Numbered from the stretch's first letter, positions 8,097-17,033 are shown. The stretch is DNA of 64,000 bases from JAOUEA01 sp963734685 (GCA_963734685.1 CAVTIC010000002.1:1-64000), one strand, 5' to 3'. Notes: generated from the sequence alone by a model not told the origin. Translations and numbers: made by a program.

Positions 8097-8867
8097 ATGG
8101 AGACGACCATCGGGGCGATCCACGGGCAGGCCGTCGGGAGCGACCGGCAGCCGTCGCGCGACGAGGACGCACGCTGGCTCGGGCTCGGGGGATGGGCGCT
8201 CGTCACCGGTGCGCTGGTGGCCATGGTAGGCAACCTGATCCACCCGGCCACGCCGACCGGCGACCCGGAGGGGGTTGCCCGAGCGATCTCCGAGAGCGAC
8301 ATATGGATCGCGGTCCATCTCGCGATCGTGCTCGGGCTGGTCTTGATCCTCGGTGGGCTGGTTGCTCTCGTTCACGCGATCCGCGCGGAAGGGGGTCGCC
8401 AAGGCTCGTGGGCCACGCTCGGAGGTGCTTTCGCGGTCGCGGGCGTGACGATCGGGCTCATCTTGGTGACGCTCGACGGGCTCGCGGCGAAGCACCTAGC
8501 GGACGCGTGGACAGAGGTCCAGATGGACCAGCGCGCGGTCGCCCTCGGGCTCGTCACGGCCGAGGAGACGATCAACTTCGCGCTCGCCGCCCTCTTCAAC
8601 ATCGTGTTCGCCGGCGTCACGTTCATCCTCCTCGGCTTGGCCGCCGTCCGGAGCCGGCGCTTCGGCGATCCGATCGGTTGGGTCGTGGTCGCTGCCGGCG
8701 CCGGGTCCATCCTCGTTGGGCTGGTCCAGGCCTACGTCGGGGAGTCGATCGGGCTCAGCCGGATCCTGACGATCGTCTTCCCGACCGTGATCACGCTGTG
8801 GCTCGCGATCATCGGGGTGCGGATGCTCCGCGCAGCCAGGAAGGGGGAAGGGTGGGCGACGCCCTGA
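8097..8867 (+). CDS. six-helix membrane protein (DUF4386-like), copy 2
   Basis: A 256-residue integral membrane protein and paralogue of 498-1307, sharing GNLIHPATPTGDPEGVAR, the NFALAALFNIVFAG helix and LVQAYVGES. About six hydrophobic segments follow a 35-residue polar N-terminus. The start has GGAGGGGAGGGATCCGAG upstream. The gene ends two bases before the small membrane protein start, so the pair is translationally close and probably forms a complex or shared pathway. It is divergent from the MerR-type regulator. Function unknown. Confidence 0.8.
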   Translation: METTIGAIHGQAVGSDRQPSRDEDARWLGLGGWALVTGALVAMVGNLIHPATPTGDPEGVARAISESDIWIAVHLAIVLGLVLILGGLVALVHAIRAEGGRQGSWATLGGAFAVAGVTIGLILVTLDGLAAKHLADAWTEVQMDQRAVALGLVTAEETINFALAALFNIVFAGVTFILLGLAAVRSRRFGDPIGWVVVAAGAGSILVGLVQAYVGESIGLSRILTIVFPTVITLWLAIIGVRMLRAARKGEGWATP

Positions 8868-8869
8868 CG

Positions 8870-9271
8870 ATGTCGGCCGATGCCCGGTCCACGGCGGGGA
8901 TTCTGTTGCTGACGATCGTGGCGGTCGAGTACGGCGGCACGTTCATGCTGAAGGTCGTTCGCGGCCGAGTGCCGATGACGCCCTTCCAGCAGAGCTTCGC
9001 CCGCGCGGGCCACGCGCACGCCGGGGTGCTCGTGATCTTGGCGCTCGTCGCTCAGATCCTGGCCGACGCCGCGCAGATGAACGGCATCCAGGAGGTTGTC
9101 GGGCGGGACGGTATCCCGCTCGCCGCGATCCTCATCTCGGCCGGGTTCTTCCTGTCGTCGGCCGGCAAGGGGAGAGTCCAGCCGAACCGGTTTATCGTGC
9201 TGCTCTGGGCCGGCGTTCTGTCGCTCGCGGCAGGGGCGATCGCGCTGGGCGCGGGGCTCCTCGCGAGTTGA
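8870..9271 (+). CDS. small four-helix membrane protein, copy 2 (intact)
   Basis: A 133-residue membrane protein. Helix 1 is GILLLTIVAVEYGGTFML, followed by the basic loop VVRGRVPMTPFQ, an AGHAHAGVLVILALV helix and two further helices ending LAAGAIALGAGLLAS. The AGHAHAG histidines could bind a metal or haem, which is speculation. It is the intact version of the truncated gene at 3384-3785 and directly follows the six-helix protein. Unrecognised family. A hairpin follows at 9324-9343. Confidence 0.75.
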   Translation: MSADARSTAGILLLTIVAVEYGGTFMLKVVRGRVPMTPFQQSFARAGHAHAGVLVILALVAQILADAAQMNGIQEVVGRDGIPLAAILISAGFFLSSAGKGRVQPNRFIVLLWAGVLSLAAGAIALGAGLLAS

Positions 9272-9323
9272 CGGCTACGAGGTGAAGGCAAAGGTCGGCT
9301 CTCTCCTCCGAGGCCGGGACGTC

Positions 9324-9343
9324 GATCCGGTTTCGACCGGATC
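9324..9343 (+). terminator. hairpin with TTCG tetraloop
   Basis: A perfect 8-bp stem, GATCCGGT / ACCGGATC, closes a TTCG loop 53 bases after the membrane-gene stop. The stable tetraloop suits a terminator or mRNA-end stabiliser. No U-tract follows, so intrinsic termination is uncertain. Confidence 0.45.
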
Positions 9344-9513
9344 ACGTTGGCGGAGCATCGTGGACGGCAGGGACATTCTTCGCCCGGAGTCGTCGGAAAC
9401 CGTCCGACCACGCCAAGGAAGGTCCGAGCCGCTCACCTGCTACTGCACGGATCCGAACCGTTCGATGGATTGGGGGGAGAGTGGCGACATCCATGTCGAT
9501 CACGTGGGAAAGT

Positions 9514-9616
9514 GCCTCTGACCTGCTGTGGGCACTACCCCTCTTAACCTGTGGGTACTATCACAGCCGTGGGCCGGTCCCGCTGGCCAGGGAGTTCTGA
9601 GAACACCCCACCGACC
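9514..9616 (+). repeat. 103-bp repeat R2
   Basis: Full-length partner of the repeat at 6409-6511: same length, no gaps, conserved ends and a divergent centre. Within it, CTGTGGGCACTACC and CTGTGGGTACTATC form a direct repeat about 23 bases apart. Its right end coincides with the point where the minus-strand oxidoreductase reading frame loses similarity to its family, suggesting insertion or recombination there. Confidence 0.7.
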
Positions 9617-9718
9617 GACCGACTGATCGACACACGCACCGACCAGGTGGTACGCGGTGCTGGTGCCGATCACGCCGCCGATCACCACGACTCGGGCGCG
9701 CTCAGGGATGTGCGTCAT
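9617..9718 (-). pseudogene. truncated FAD-dependent oxidoreductase N-terminus
   Basis: The start codon at 9718 opens an N-terminal Rossmann segment, RARVVVIGGVIGTSTAYHL, like the FAD-binding start of DAO/GcvT-type dehydrogenases. The usual GGGxxG has lost one Gly. After about 30 codons the frame runs into repeat R2 and becomes unrelated, stopping at 9500. The start overlaps the VOC gene stop by 17 bases, so it was once the distal gene of the redox operon. The remainder is absent. Confidence 0.6.
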
Positions 9719-10121
9719 CGTCGCCTCCCCGTGCTTCGAGGGCCGCTTCGGAAACCAGGCAGAACTCGTTGCCTTCGGGGTCGAGCATCACCCTGAAGAC
9801 GACGTCGTACTCGCGGAAGTCGCCTTGCTCCACCCTGGTTCCGCCCAGGCCGATCACCCGCCGGGACGCCTCCTCGATGTCGTCGACGCGCAGGTCGAGG
9901 TGGATCCTGTCTTTGACGGTCTTCAGCTCGGGGACCCGCTGGAACCGAAGCACCGGAGATCCATCGGTGGACCCGAGATCGATGTACTGCACCGGATCGC
10001 CACCTCGCCACGCCTCGGCGGTTTCGAACACCGAGGACCAGAAGGACGCCAGGCGCTCGGGGTCACGACAGTCGATCGTCACCGAGTCGAGTCGAGCGAT
10101 CCGGGTCCCGTCGTCCTTCAC
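9702..10121 (-). CDS. VOC-family (glyoxalase/bleomycin-resistance-like) protein
   Basis: A 139-residue single-domain VOC protein. It begins RIARLDSVTIDCRDPERLASFW and ends VMLDPEGNEFCLV, with HLDLRVDD in the middle, the pattern of the actinobacterial glyoxalase-like domain. The His/Glu positions that normally bind metal are plausible (IHLDLRV; EGNEFCLV). GTG 10121 overlaps the upstream desaturase stop (GTGA). Substrate unknown; the context suggests a redox or detoxification operon. Confidence 0.8.
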   Translation of the reverse strand: MKDDGTRIARLDSVTIDCRDPERLASFWSSVFETAEAWRGGDPVQYIDLGSTDGSPVLRFQRVPELKTVKDRIHLDLRVDDIEEASRRVIGLGGTRVEQGDFREYDVVFRVMLDPEGNEFCLVSEAALEARGGDDDAHP

Positions 10122-11747
10122 CGGCCTCGCCCCCGCCTCTGCTTGCGATCCCTGACGATCTCGCGGACCACGTGATGGCCGGGCAGCCCGGTCACACCGC
10201 CGCCGGCGTGCGTGGCGGAGGACGCCTGATAGAGGCCGCGGATCGGCGTGCGGTAGTCCGCGTAGCCGGGTGCGGGTCGCATGTGGAACAGCTGGTCCGG
10301 CGAGAGCTCACCGTGGAAGATGTTGCCACCGATCAGGCCCCACTCGTTCTCCATCTGCCACGGTCCGATGACCTGGCGACCCACGATGCGCTTCCTTGAG
10401 GCCCGGCATGAAGTCGTCGTGGATGTCCACGAGTCGGTCCGCGTACGCCTCGAGTTCGTCCTGGTTGCGCTCCTGGGCCCACTCGTGCGGCACCCACTGC
10501 GTGAACATCGACATCACGTGCATGCCCTCCGGCGCGAGCGTCGGATCGTAGTAGCTCGGGATGCAGGTCTCTGAGAAGGGCGCGGTGGAGGCGTTGCCGT
10601 CCCTCGCCTCCTCGAACGCCTTCTCCAGGTACCGGATGGTGGGGGAGACCATGATCGAGGAGCCGGCGATCTCCGGATCCTCGCCGCGCGGATCGTCGCG
10701 GAAGGCGGGCATGTGCGAGAGCGCCAGGTTGATCTTCACGGTCCCGCTCCGGGTCCTCCAGTTCTCGATGTCGCGGACGAACTCGCCGGGCAGATCTTCA
10801 CGGGCGATCTGTCCCAGGAACGTGATCTTCGGGTGACAGGCCGAGACGACCAGCTGCGCCCGGTACTCCTCGCCCGCCGCGGTCACCACGCCGCACGCCG
10901 CGCCGGCCTCGACCAGGATGCGTTCGACCCGACTCCCGACCCGGATCTCGGCACCGAAGGACTCCGCGCTCTGCCTCAGCGCGTCCGCCACAGCCCCCAT
11001 GCCGCCGATGGGGTATCCCCACTCCGAGAGGTTGCCGTCGCCGAGGTCGCCGACGGCGTGATGCATCAAGACGTAAGCGGTTCCCGGTTCCTCGGGTCCT
11101 GCCCACGTTCCGATGATGCCGCTGGTGGCGATGAGCGCCTTGAGCTCCGACGACTCGAACCACTCGTCGAGCAGGTCCGCGGCGCTCATGGTGAAGAGCT
11201 TGGTGATGTCGGCGGCGAGGCGGGAGCTCATGCCCGCACGATGCCGAAGCACGAAGCGCACCTGGTCCGCGAGATCCCCTGGGGCGACCGATCCGAGGTC
11301 GGGCGGTGTCTCCATCAGGAGCGGACCGAGGAAGGCCGCACTGCGCGCGAGCCAGGCCGACCAGTCCTCGTACACGTCGGCGTCCGTCTTCGAGAAGCGG
11401 GACAGGGTCTCGCGGAACCGACCGCCTTTCCCCTCGTCGTCGCGGATACCCCCTGACCCAGGCTGGGGGGCGTAGGAGCCTCCCATGGGCACGACCCGGT
11501 ACCCGAAGGCCTCGAGACGCAGGTCGCGGACGATCGACGGGGGCATGAGGCTCATCACGTAGGAGAGCGTCGTGACCTTGACGTCGGGGTACTCGGGGAA
11601 TGGGGAGGAGGTGTCGGCGGCGCCACCGGTCTTGTGACGGGATTCGAGCACCACGACCCTCGCCCCAATCTTGGCGAGATACGCGGCGGCGACGAGGCCG
11701 TTGTGGCCTCCGCCGACGACGATCACGTCGTACCGATCCGCAGCCAT
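10118..11747 (-). pseudogene. phytoene-desaturase-like NAD(P)/FAD oxidoreductase, frameshifted
   Basis: A large FAD-dependent dehydrogenase of the CrtI/all-trans-retinol-saturase-like group. The N-terminus is YDVIVVGGGHNGLVAAAYL, then VLESRHKTGGAADT, with a conserved central WGYPIGGMGAVADAL. The last 90 residues (IGPWQMENEWGLIGGNIFHG, RGLYQASSATHAGGGVTG) are in another frame. The join is at 10393-10394, where one extra base converts LKERIVGRQV to a shifted reading. Removing it gives one frame from 11747 to 10118. As read, the C-terminal FAD-binding part is lost. First gene of the minus-strand redox operon. Confidence 0.8.
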
Positions 11748-11956
11748 CGACGGTCCTTCCTCGTGCTCGGGCGAAGGCTGTTCGTCGCCACCCTACCGGT
11801 CATCGTGGATCGTTCGCGGTTCGAACCCGAACCTTCCTTGCACCAACCAACCCCGCGTCCGTCAGCTGGTCGACAAAGGTGGCGAGCTCACAGGCGTCTA
11901 CGATGCGAACTCAACCTGGTGGAAACGTGAACCCCGGATCCGAAGGAGCAGCAACG

Positions 11957-12604
11957 ATGTCGATCGTCCGCGTCCACAACTTCTCCATCTCGCTCGACGG
12001 TTTCGGGACCGGCGAACCTCAGAGCCACGACGCACCGTTCGGCCACGCCGGCGAACGACTGCACGGATGGATGATCGCGACCCGGTACTGGCAGGAGATG
12101 CTCGGCGAGCCCGGTGGCACCCGCGGCCTCGACGACGCCTTCGCGCGGATGCACAACCCCGGGATCGGCGCCGAGATCATGGGTGCCGGGAAGTTCGGCT
12201 ACCCGGGATGGCACGAGGACGGAGAGTGGAAGGGCTGGTGGGGTCCCAACCCCCCGTTCCACACACCGGTCTTCGTCCTCACCCATCACACGCGTCCGCC
12301 GCTCGAGATGGAAGGCGGGACGACGTTCCACTTCCTCGACGTGTCGCCCGCCGAAGCGCTCGAGACCGCTCGGGAGGCCGCCGACGGGCAGGACGTGCGC
12401 CTCGGTGGGGGCGCCACCGTGATCCGCGACTTCCTCGTTGCGGGGCTCGTGGATCACATGCACACCGTCGTCGTCCCCATCCTTCTCGGCCGCGGCGTTC
12501 GGCTCTGGGACGGACTGGAGGGCGTCGAGAAGGACTACCAGGTCGAGGCCACCTCCTCGCCGAGCGGGGTCACACACGTGACGTTCACCCGCGCGGGCGT
12601 CTAA
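11957..12604 (+). CDS. dihydrofolate reductase-like (RibD C-terminal domain) protein 3
   Basis: A 215-residue DHFR-like reductase. It has NFSISLDGFGTGEPQSHDAP, an MGAGKFGYPG segment in place of the usual GRxTYE, FHFLD, RLGGGATVIRDFL (nucleotide binding) and PILLGRGVRLWD. ATG 11957 has GAAGGAGCAGC upstream. It is divergent from the desaturase-like gene across a 209-base region with no other gene. Third and most divergent member of this family in the window. Confidence 0.85.
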   Translation: MSIVRVHNFSISLDGFGTGEPQSHDAPFGHAGERLHGWMIATRYWQEMLGEPGGTRGLDDAFARMHNPGIGAEIMGAGKFGYPGWHEDGEWKGWWGPNPPFHTPVFVLTHHTRPPLEMEGGTTFHFLDVSPAEALETAREAADGQDVRLGGGATVIRDFLVAGLVDHMHTVVVPILLGRGVRLWDGLEGVEKDYQVEATSSPSGVTHVTFTRAGV

Positions 12605-12643
12605 GCCGCCGCCTCGCACGCACATCCAGTGGTGGTCTGCGAG

Positions 12644-13942
12644 CTACGGGGCTTCCCAGTCGGGTTGGTAGTCGTCACCGGGTCGATTCGACACGCGTAT
12701 CAGATCTTGACCGTGAGTCCCGATCGTGTAGATGTCGAAATCGCCCGAGCGGTCGCTCGAGAACGCGAGTCGTAAGCCGTCCGGGGAGAATGCGGGATTC
12801 ACGTCGGTCCCCTTGTGGCGTGTGATCCGCCTCACCTCACCTGAGATCAGATTGAGCGTGTAGATCTCCAGGTCGCCGCTGCGATCGCTCTCGAATGCGA
12901 TCGATCGCCCGTCGGGGGACCACGATGGACCGCCGCCCCAGCCCCCTCCACCGGTACCGTCGTCCGCCGGGTTGGACGTGAGTTGGGCCACGTCACTGCC
13001 ATCTGCGTTCATCACGTAGAGATCGAAGTTGCCGTTGCGATCGCTGATGAACGCGATCTGCGTCCCGTCAGGGGAGAACGCCGGATAGGCGTCGGTCCCC
13101 GCGTCGTTCGTGAGGTTGGTGAGCCCGCCCCCGTCAGCGTTCATCACGTACACGTCGCGGTTGCCCGCCTCATCACTCGTCAAGGTGAGCTGCGTTCCGT
13201 CGTTGGACCAGTTGGGGCCGGATTCGTCGGTGCCTGTCGCGAGTAGCTCCCGCAGCCCCGTCCCGTTGGCGCGGATGGCCGAGACCTCGAACGTGCCGGT
13301 GGGCCCGCATCTGTGGATGAAGGCGATCTCCTGTGTGGACGGGCGCCACGATGGCTCGAACCCCTCGCAGATGCCGCCGACATGATGCTCGTCGGTGCCG
13401 TCGCCGTCCATGACGAACAGGTTCTGTCCGCCCTGGAAGACGAGGCGTCCCAACCCGTACCGCCGGTCGAGGGTGAACCGCCCCGTATGGTGGTATCGAG
13501 GCGCGGACTTGGTCCAGATCCTCGTCGTGCCGGCCAATCTCGTTGCCGTCCACACCCCATCGATGCGTGCCTGCTTCACCACATGGAGTTCGACGCGATG
13601 CCGCCACCAGCGGCCGACATCCATCGAGCCGATGTACACGCCCTTGTCAGCGAGCCACCGCAAGGTCATCTGTTCTCCACCCGAGAAGGACCGCAGGTCG
13701 ATGCCGCGGCGAGCGGTGGAGAATCCCCACTCCAGACGCTGCCTCCGACTGAGGTCTTCGCAGTTCGTGAACGTGCAACTCGTCATCACCCACGGGCCCT
13801 TGTGGACCCCCTCGACCATGGCTTGGCGAACGGGTGGCGCAGCCGCGGCCACACCTGTTCCCATCAGGCCGAACATCAAGCAGGCCGCCTGGGTGAAGGC
13901 GAGAGCCCGCCACCAACGCCCCCTGCCTCTCACGGTCGACAT
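12644..13942 (-). CDS. secreted TolB-like WD40/PD40 beta-propeller protein
   Basis: A 432-residue exported protein. The N-terminus has basic residues, a hydrophobic core (ALAFTQAACLMFGLMGTGVA) and an AAA-type cleavage site. The C-terminal half holds about five to six PD40 repeats of the form PAFSPDGTQIAFISDRNGN-x-DLYVMNADG. The region between (residues 35-180) lacks a clear domain. TolB-like propellers act as extracytoplasmic binding or scaffold domains. ATG 13942 is chosen because the signal peptide starts there. Convergent with the DHFR-like gene. Confidence 0.8.
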   Translation of the reverse strand: MSTVRGRGRWWRALAFTQAACLMFGLMGTGVAAAAPPVRQAMVEGVHKGPWVMTSCTFTNCEDLSRRQRLEWGFSTARRGIDLRSFSGGEQMTLRWLADKGVYIGSMDVGRWWRHRVELHVVKQARIDGVWTATRLAGTTRIWTKSAPRYHHTGRFTLDRRYGLGRLVFQGGQNLFVMDGDGTDEHHVGGICEGFEPSWRPSTQEIAFIHRCGPTGTFEVSAIRANGTGLRELLATGTDESGPNWSNDGTQLTLTSDEAGNRDVYVMNADGGGLTNLTNDAGTDAYPAFSPDGTQIAFISDRNGNFDLYVMNADGSDVAQLTSNPADDGTGGGGWGGGPSWSPDGRSIAFESDRSGDLEIYTLNLISGEVRRITRHKGTDVNPAFSPDGLRLAFSSDRSGDFDIYTIGTHGQDLIRVSNRPGDDYQPDWEAP

Positions 13943-14155
13943 GTCAGCTCTCCAGTCTCGCTGGGACAACCGGCGCAGTATGTGCCTCGTTGCTTCATGG
14001 AACAAGGACCCGGCGCCACGCCGCAAGAAGGACGACCGCGCGGCCGATCATGTGGTTGGTGCTACCGTGACTGACTCGACCGAGATCGTTGATGTGATCG
14101 CCCGGCGAGGACTCGCCACGCTCGAAGAACTGAGTCGGAAGGTCGGAGGCACCAG

Positions 14156-14587
14156 GTGAGACGGATCGCACTCGTCGGCGTGTCGCTCCTATCGGTAGTG
14201 GCCTTCGCGCTCGTGGCGAACGGCCACCCCATCAGCCGGTTCCGGGCATGCACCTACTCCCGTCGCGAGTGTGTGCGGGTGGGTGCAGAGATCGCCTGGG
14301 GGAACACGGTCATCGTCAAAGGGAAGGCCCGACCCCCTCATGGCGGGGCTTCGGCCACCGTGGTGCGGCGCAATCCGCACGGGCACGTCTGGCACGAGAT
14401 CGCGACCGTACCGGTCTCCGATGCCGGGACGATGCGCTACCGCTGGCTCACGACCGTCGACGACGCGCGTCGCGATCCCTACGTCTTCAAGTTCCGCATC
14501 CGAGGGCACGGTCGAAGCGAAGCGACGGAAGCGACCGTGTACCACCACGCGACGCCCACCCCACCCCCGACCGTCCCTGTTCCATGA
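14156..14587 (+). CDS. small secreted or anchored hypothetical protein
   Basis: A 143-residue protein starting with a signal-like segment (RRIALVGVSLLSVVAFALVANG). About 100 residues of beta-rich, His/Arg-rich sequence follow, then a Pro/Thr tail. Two cysteines (CTYSRREC) could form a disulfide outside the cell. No family recognised. The middle (GNTVIVKGKARPP, TATVVRRNPHG-like spacing, VFKFRIRG) resembles an immunoglobulin-like extracellular module, a weak impression only. GTG start; a 30-codon frame overlaps it upstream. Confidence 0.5.
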   Translation: MRRIALVGVSLLSVVAFALVANGHPISRFRACTYSRRECVRVGAEIAWGNTVIVKGKARPPHGGASATVVRRNPHGHVWHEIATVPVSDAGTMRYRWLTTVDDARRDPYVFKFRIRGHGRSEATEATVYHHATPTPPPTVPVP

Positions 14588-14666
14588 AACGCTGACCCGC
14601 CTCCTGATGTCTGGGTAGTGGCACATCCGCACACACGCCCTGGCATGACGGCGTGAGTTCCCTGTG

Positions 14667-14692
14667 ACCGATCGCGCACCGAAGCGATCGGT
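14667..14692. terminator. hairpin between the secreted-protein and methyltransferase genes
   Basis: ACCGATCGC and GCGATCGGT form a 9-bp stem around an 8-base loop, 80 bases after the upstream stop and 33 bases before the next start. It could be a terminator or an operator; no U-tract is present. Confidence 0.35.
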
Positions 14693-14724
14693 TCGTCGCA
14701 ACACTCCCAGCGGTAGCCTCCGGC

Positions 14725-15453
14725 ATGATGCTTCGATACTTCAGTGTCGTCGAGAGTCGCCACGAGCTTCAGAATCCGACCAGCCCGGAGAAGATCAGGC
14801 TGCTCGGTGAGCGGCTTCAGCTCGGCCCCGAGTCGCGTGTCCTCGACGTCGGCTCGGGCCGAGGCGGACCCGCCATCCTGCTCGCGCGCACCTTCGGTTG
14901 TCGGATCACGTGTATCGAGAAGGCGGAGGGGTTCGACGCGGCGGCACGGGAGCGTGCCCGCGACGCTGACGTCGACACGCTGCTGGAGTTCGTCCATGCG
15001 GACGCCGCCGACGTCCCCCTCGAGCCCGGAAGCTTCGACGTCATCCTGTGCCTCGGCGCGGCGTTCATCTGGAACGACCTGGCGGGGACGCTGGCCGCAC
15101 TCGCACCGGCTGCTCGCAGCTTCGTGGCCGTCGGCGAGCCCTATTGGCGGTCGTGGCCGGTTCCGGACACGGTCGATCCGGAGTGGCGGGGGGAGTTCAA
15201 GACCCTCCGTGGCAACGTCGATGCGTTCGAGGCCGCGGGACTCGCTCCGGTGACGATCATCGACGCATCGTTCGACGACTGGGATCGATACGAGACGCTC
15301 CATTGGCTCGTTGCCGAGGAGTGGCTGCGGGAACATCCGGCCGATCCCGACGCTGAGAGCATCCGGACGCAGGTGAACGTGGAGAGGGACCGCTACCTGC
15401 GATGGCAGCGCGAGCTGCTCGGTTGGTCGATCATCGTGGGTCGCAAGAGCTGA
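14725..15453 (+). CDS. class I SAM-dependent methyltransferase
   Basis: A 242-residue Rossmann-fold methyltransferase. Motif I is VLDVGSGRGGPAILLA, followed by ITCIEKAEGFDAAARERA, the acidic motif HADAADVPLEPGSFDVILCLGAAFIW and C-terminal strands ending GWSIIVGRKS. Two ATG codons are adjacent at the start. The acceptor substrate is unknown; the family includes small-molecule methyltransferases. Confidence 0.85.
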   Translation: MMLRYFSVVESRHELQNPTSPEKIRLLGERLQLGPESRVLDVGSGRGGPAILLARTFGCRITCIEKAEGFDAAARERARDADVDTLLEFVHADAADVPLEPGSFDVILCLGAAFIWNDLAGTLAALAPAARSFVAVGEPYWRSWPVPDTVDPEWRGEFKTLRGNVDAFEAAGLAPVTIIDASFDDWDRYETLHWLVAEEWLREHPADPDAESIRTQVNVERDRYLRWQRELLGWSIIVGRKS

Positions 15454-15578
15454 CGACAGCGAACTCGTGCCAGACTCGGCTCGTGGTCGCGCAGCGATCG
15501 TGAGAGACGCGGACGGGAGGAACCGACATCACGACGTCGAGCGGGACTTCAGCCTCCCCTTCGGAGTACGAGCCGTCG

Positions 15579-15980
15579 GTGCGCCCCGCCATCATGTGGG
15601 GCGTCGTCGTGGGTCTCGTCCAGGTCGTTTCGCCGTTCGGATTGTGGTGGCTCGATCCAGCGACGGTCTACGCGCTCGGACTCGCCGCGATCGCCTTCGT
15701 CTATATCGGCTTCGCCGTTGCGGACGGACGGTGGAACGTGATCGGCATCGAGGCGACCGTCGCCATGGCATTCGTGGTCGTCGCGGCGATGGGCGTCACC
15801 GGATCCGCGTGGCTGCTCGTCGTGGGCTTCGCGGGGCACGGACTCAAGGACGCGTGGCAGCATCGCACTCGGTTCGTAGCTGGCACACGGTGGTGGCCGC
15901 CATTCTGCGCCGCGGTGGACGTGGTCGTCGCGGTCGCCATCGCGATCGCGATCGTGACCGGGGCGCACCTCCAGACGTAG
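15579..15980 (+). CDS. small membrane protein of unknown function
   Basis: A 133-residue, four-helix integral membrane protein (IMWGVVVGLVQVVSPFGLWW, ALGLAAIAFVYIGFAVADG, MAFVVVAAMGVTGSAWLLVVG, AAVDVVVAVAIAIAIVTG) with a GHGLKDAWQHRTRFV loop. GTG 15579 is the first standard start. However, the frame is open from an ATC at 15528 that sits 8 bases after GGGAGG and would add TTSSGTSASPSEYEPS. The true start may be that codon, or an ATG changed to ATC. No family recognised with confidence. Confidence 0.6.
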   Translation: MRPAIMWGVVVGLVQVVSPFGLWWLDPATVYALGLAAIAFVYIGFAVADGRWNVIGIEATVAMAFVVVAAMGVTGSAWLLVVGFAGHGLKDAWQHRTRFVAGTRWWPPFCAAVDVVVAVAIAIAIVTGAHLQT

Positions 15981-16055
15981 CCGAGTGGTGTGCGATAGTG
16001 CTGCCTGCCCGCGGCGCAGGAAGAGCTTCCGTCCGGGCGATTGGAGAGGGATCCG

Positions 16056-17033
16056 ATGAAGGCGATCGTTCAGGACCACTACGGCGAGGCGGACGTCTTG
16101 CGCCTCGAGGACATCGATACTCCGACCGTCGGCAGCGGCGAGGTGTTGCTCGCGTCGAGGCCGCGAGCCTCTTCGCCGGGGACTGGCACTACATGGCCGG
16201 GATGCCGCTCGCGTTCAGACCGGCCAGCGGCCTGACGAAGCCGAAGATCCGGGTCCGAGGCCGAGACGTTGCCGGCCGCATCGAGGCCGTGGCCCCGGAC
16301 GTCAGCGCCTTCCACGTGGGCGACGCCGTCTATGGGATCTGCGACGGCGCGTTCGCAGAGTACGCGGTCGCGGGAGTGAACAAGCTCGCTCCGAAGCCAA
16401 CGAACCTCTCGTTCGAAGAAGCGGCGACGGTTCCCATCACCGGCACGACCGCGCTCCAGGCGGTTCGGGACCACGGAAAGGTGCGAGCGGGGCAGTCGGT
16501 GCTGGTGATCGGCGCGGCCGGCGGCGTTGGATCGTTCGCGGTTCAGATCGCCAAGGCGTTCGGAGCGATCGTCACCGGCGTGTGCAACTCGACACAGATG
16601 GACGTGGTCCGCTCCCTCGGCGCCGACGGCGTCATCGACTACACGCGCGAGGACTTCGCGGAGCTGGACGCTCGCTACGACGTCATCCTGGACACCGCCG
16701 GGAACCGCAACCTGTCCGTGCTGCGCCGCGCTCTGACCCCGAGCGGCACGCTGGTCATCGTCGGAGGCGAAGGCGGGAAGGGGAGGCTCCTCGGTGGCTT
16801 CGGTCGAGGAACGCTGCAGGCCCCGATCCTGTCGTCGTTCTCGAGGCAGACGTTGAAGGGGTTCGTCGCCAAGGAGAACGCGGCCGACCTCGTGGTCCTC
16901 AAGGACCTCATCGAAGCCGGCAAGGTCAGGCCGTCTGATCGATAGGGAGTTCTCGCTCGCCGACGTTCCCGAGGCGATGCGCTATCTCCGAGAGGGGAGA
17001 GGCAGGAAGGGCAAGATCGTCATCAACGTCTGA
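16056..17033 (+). pseudogene. NAD(P)-dependent alcohol dehydrogenase (zinc-type/quinone reductase MDR), two frameshifts
   Basis: A medium-chain dehydrogenase/reductase closely related to the intact gene at 38921-39931. MKAIVQDHYGEADVLRLEDI opens the gene. A missing base near 16150 shifts the frame before RVEAASLFAGDW. The long middle carries the nucleotide-binding VLVIGAAGGVGSFAVQIAKAFGA. An extra base near 16937 shifts it again before IDREFSLADVPEAMRYLREG...KIVINV. Correcting both gives a normal 325-residue protein ending at 17033. As read it is non-functional, or the indels are sequence errors. Confidence 0.8.

Noticed and set aside
11815..11835. GGTTCGAACCCGAACC resembling a tRNA T-arm
   Set aside because: No acceptor, D or anticodon arms fit around it; it is a simple inverted repeat.
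14067..14159. 30-codon frame (VTDSTEIVDVIARRGLATLE...) overlapping the next start as GTGA
   Set aside because: No ribosome site, no family and short; the overlap alone is not enough to call a gene.
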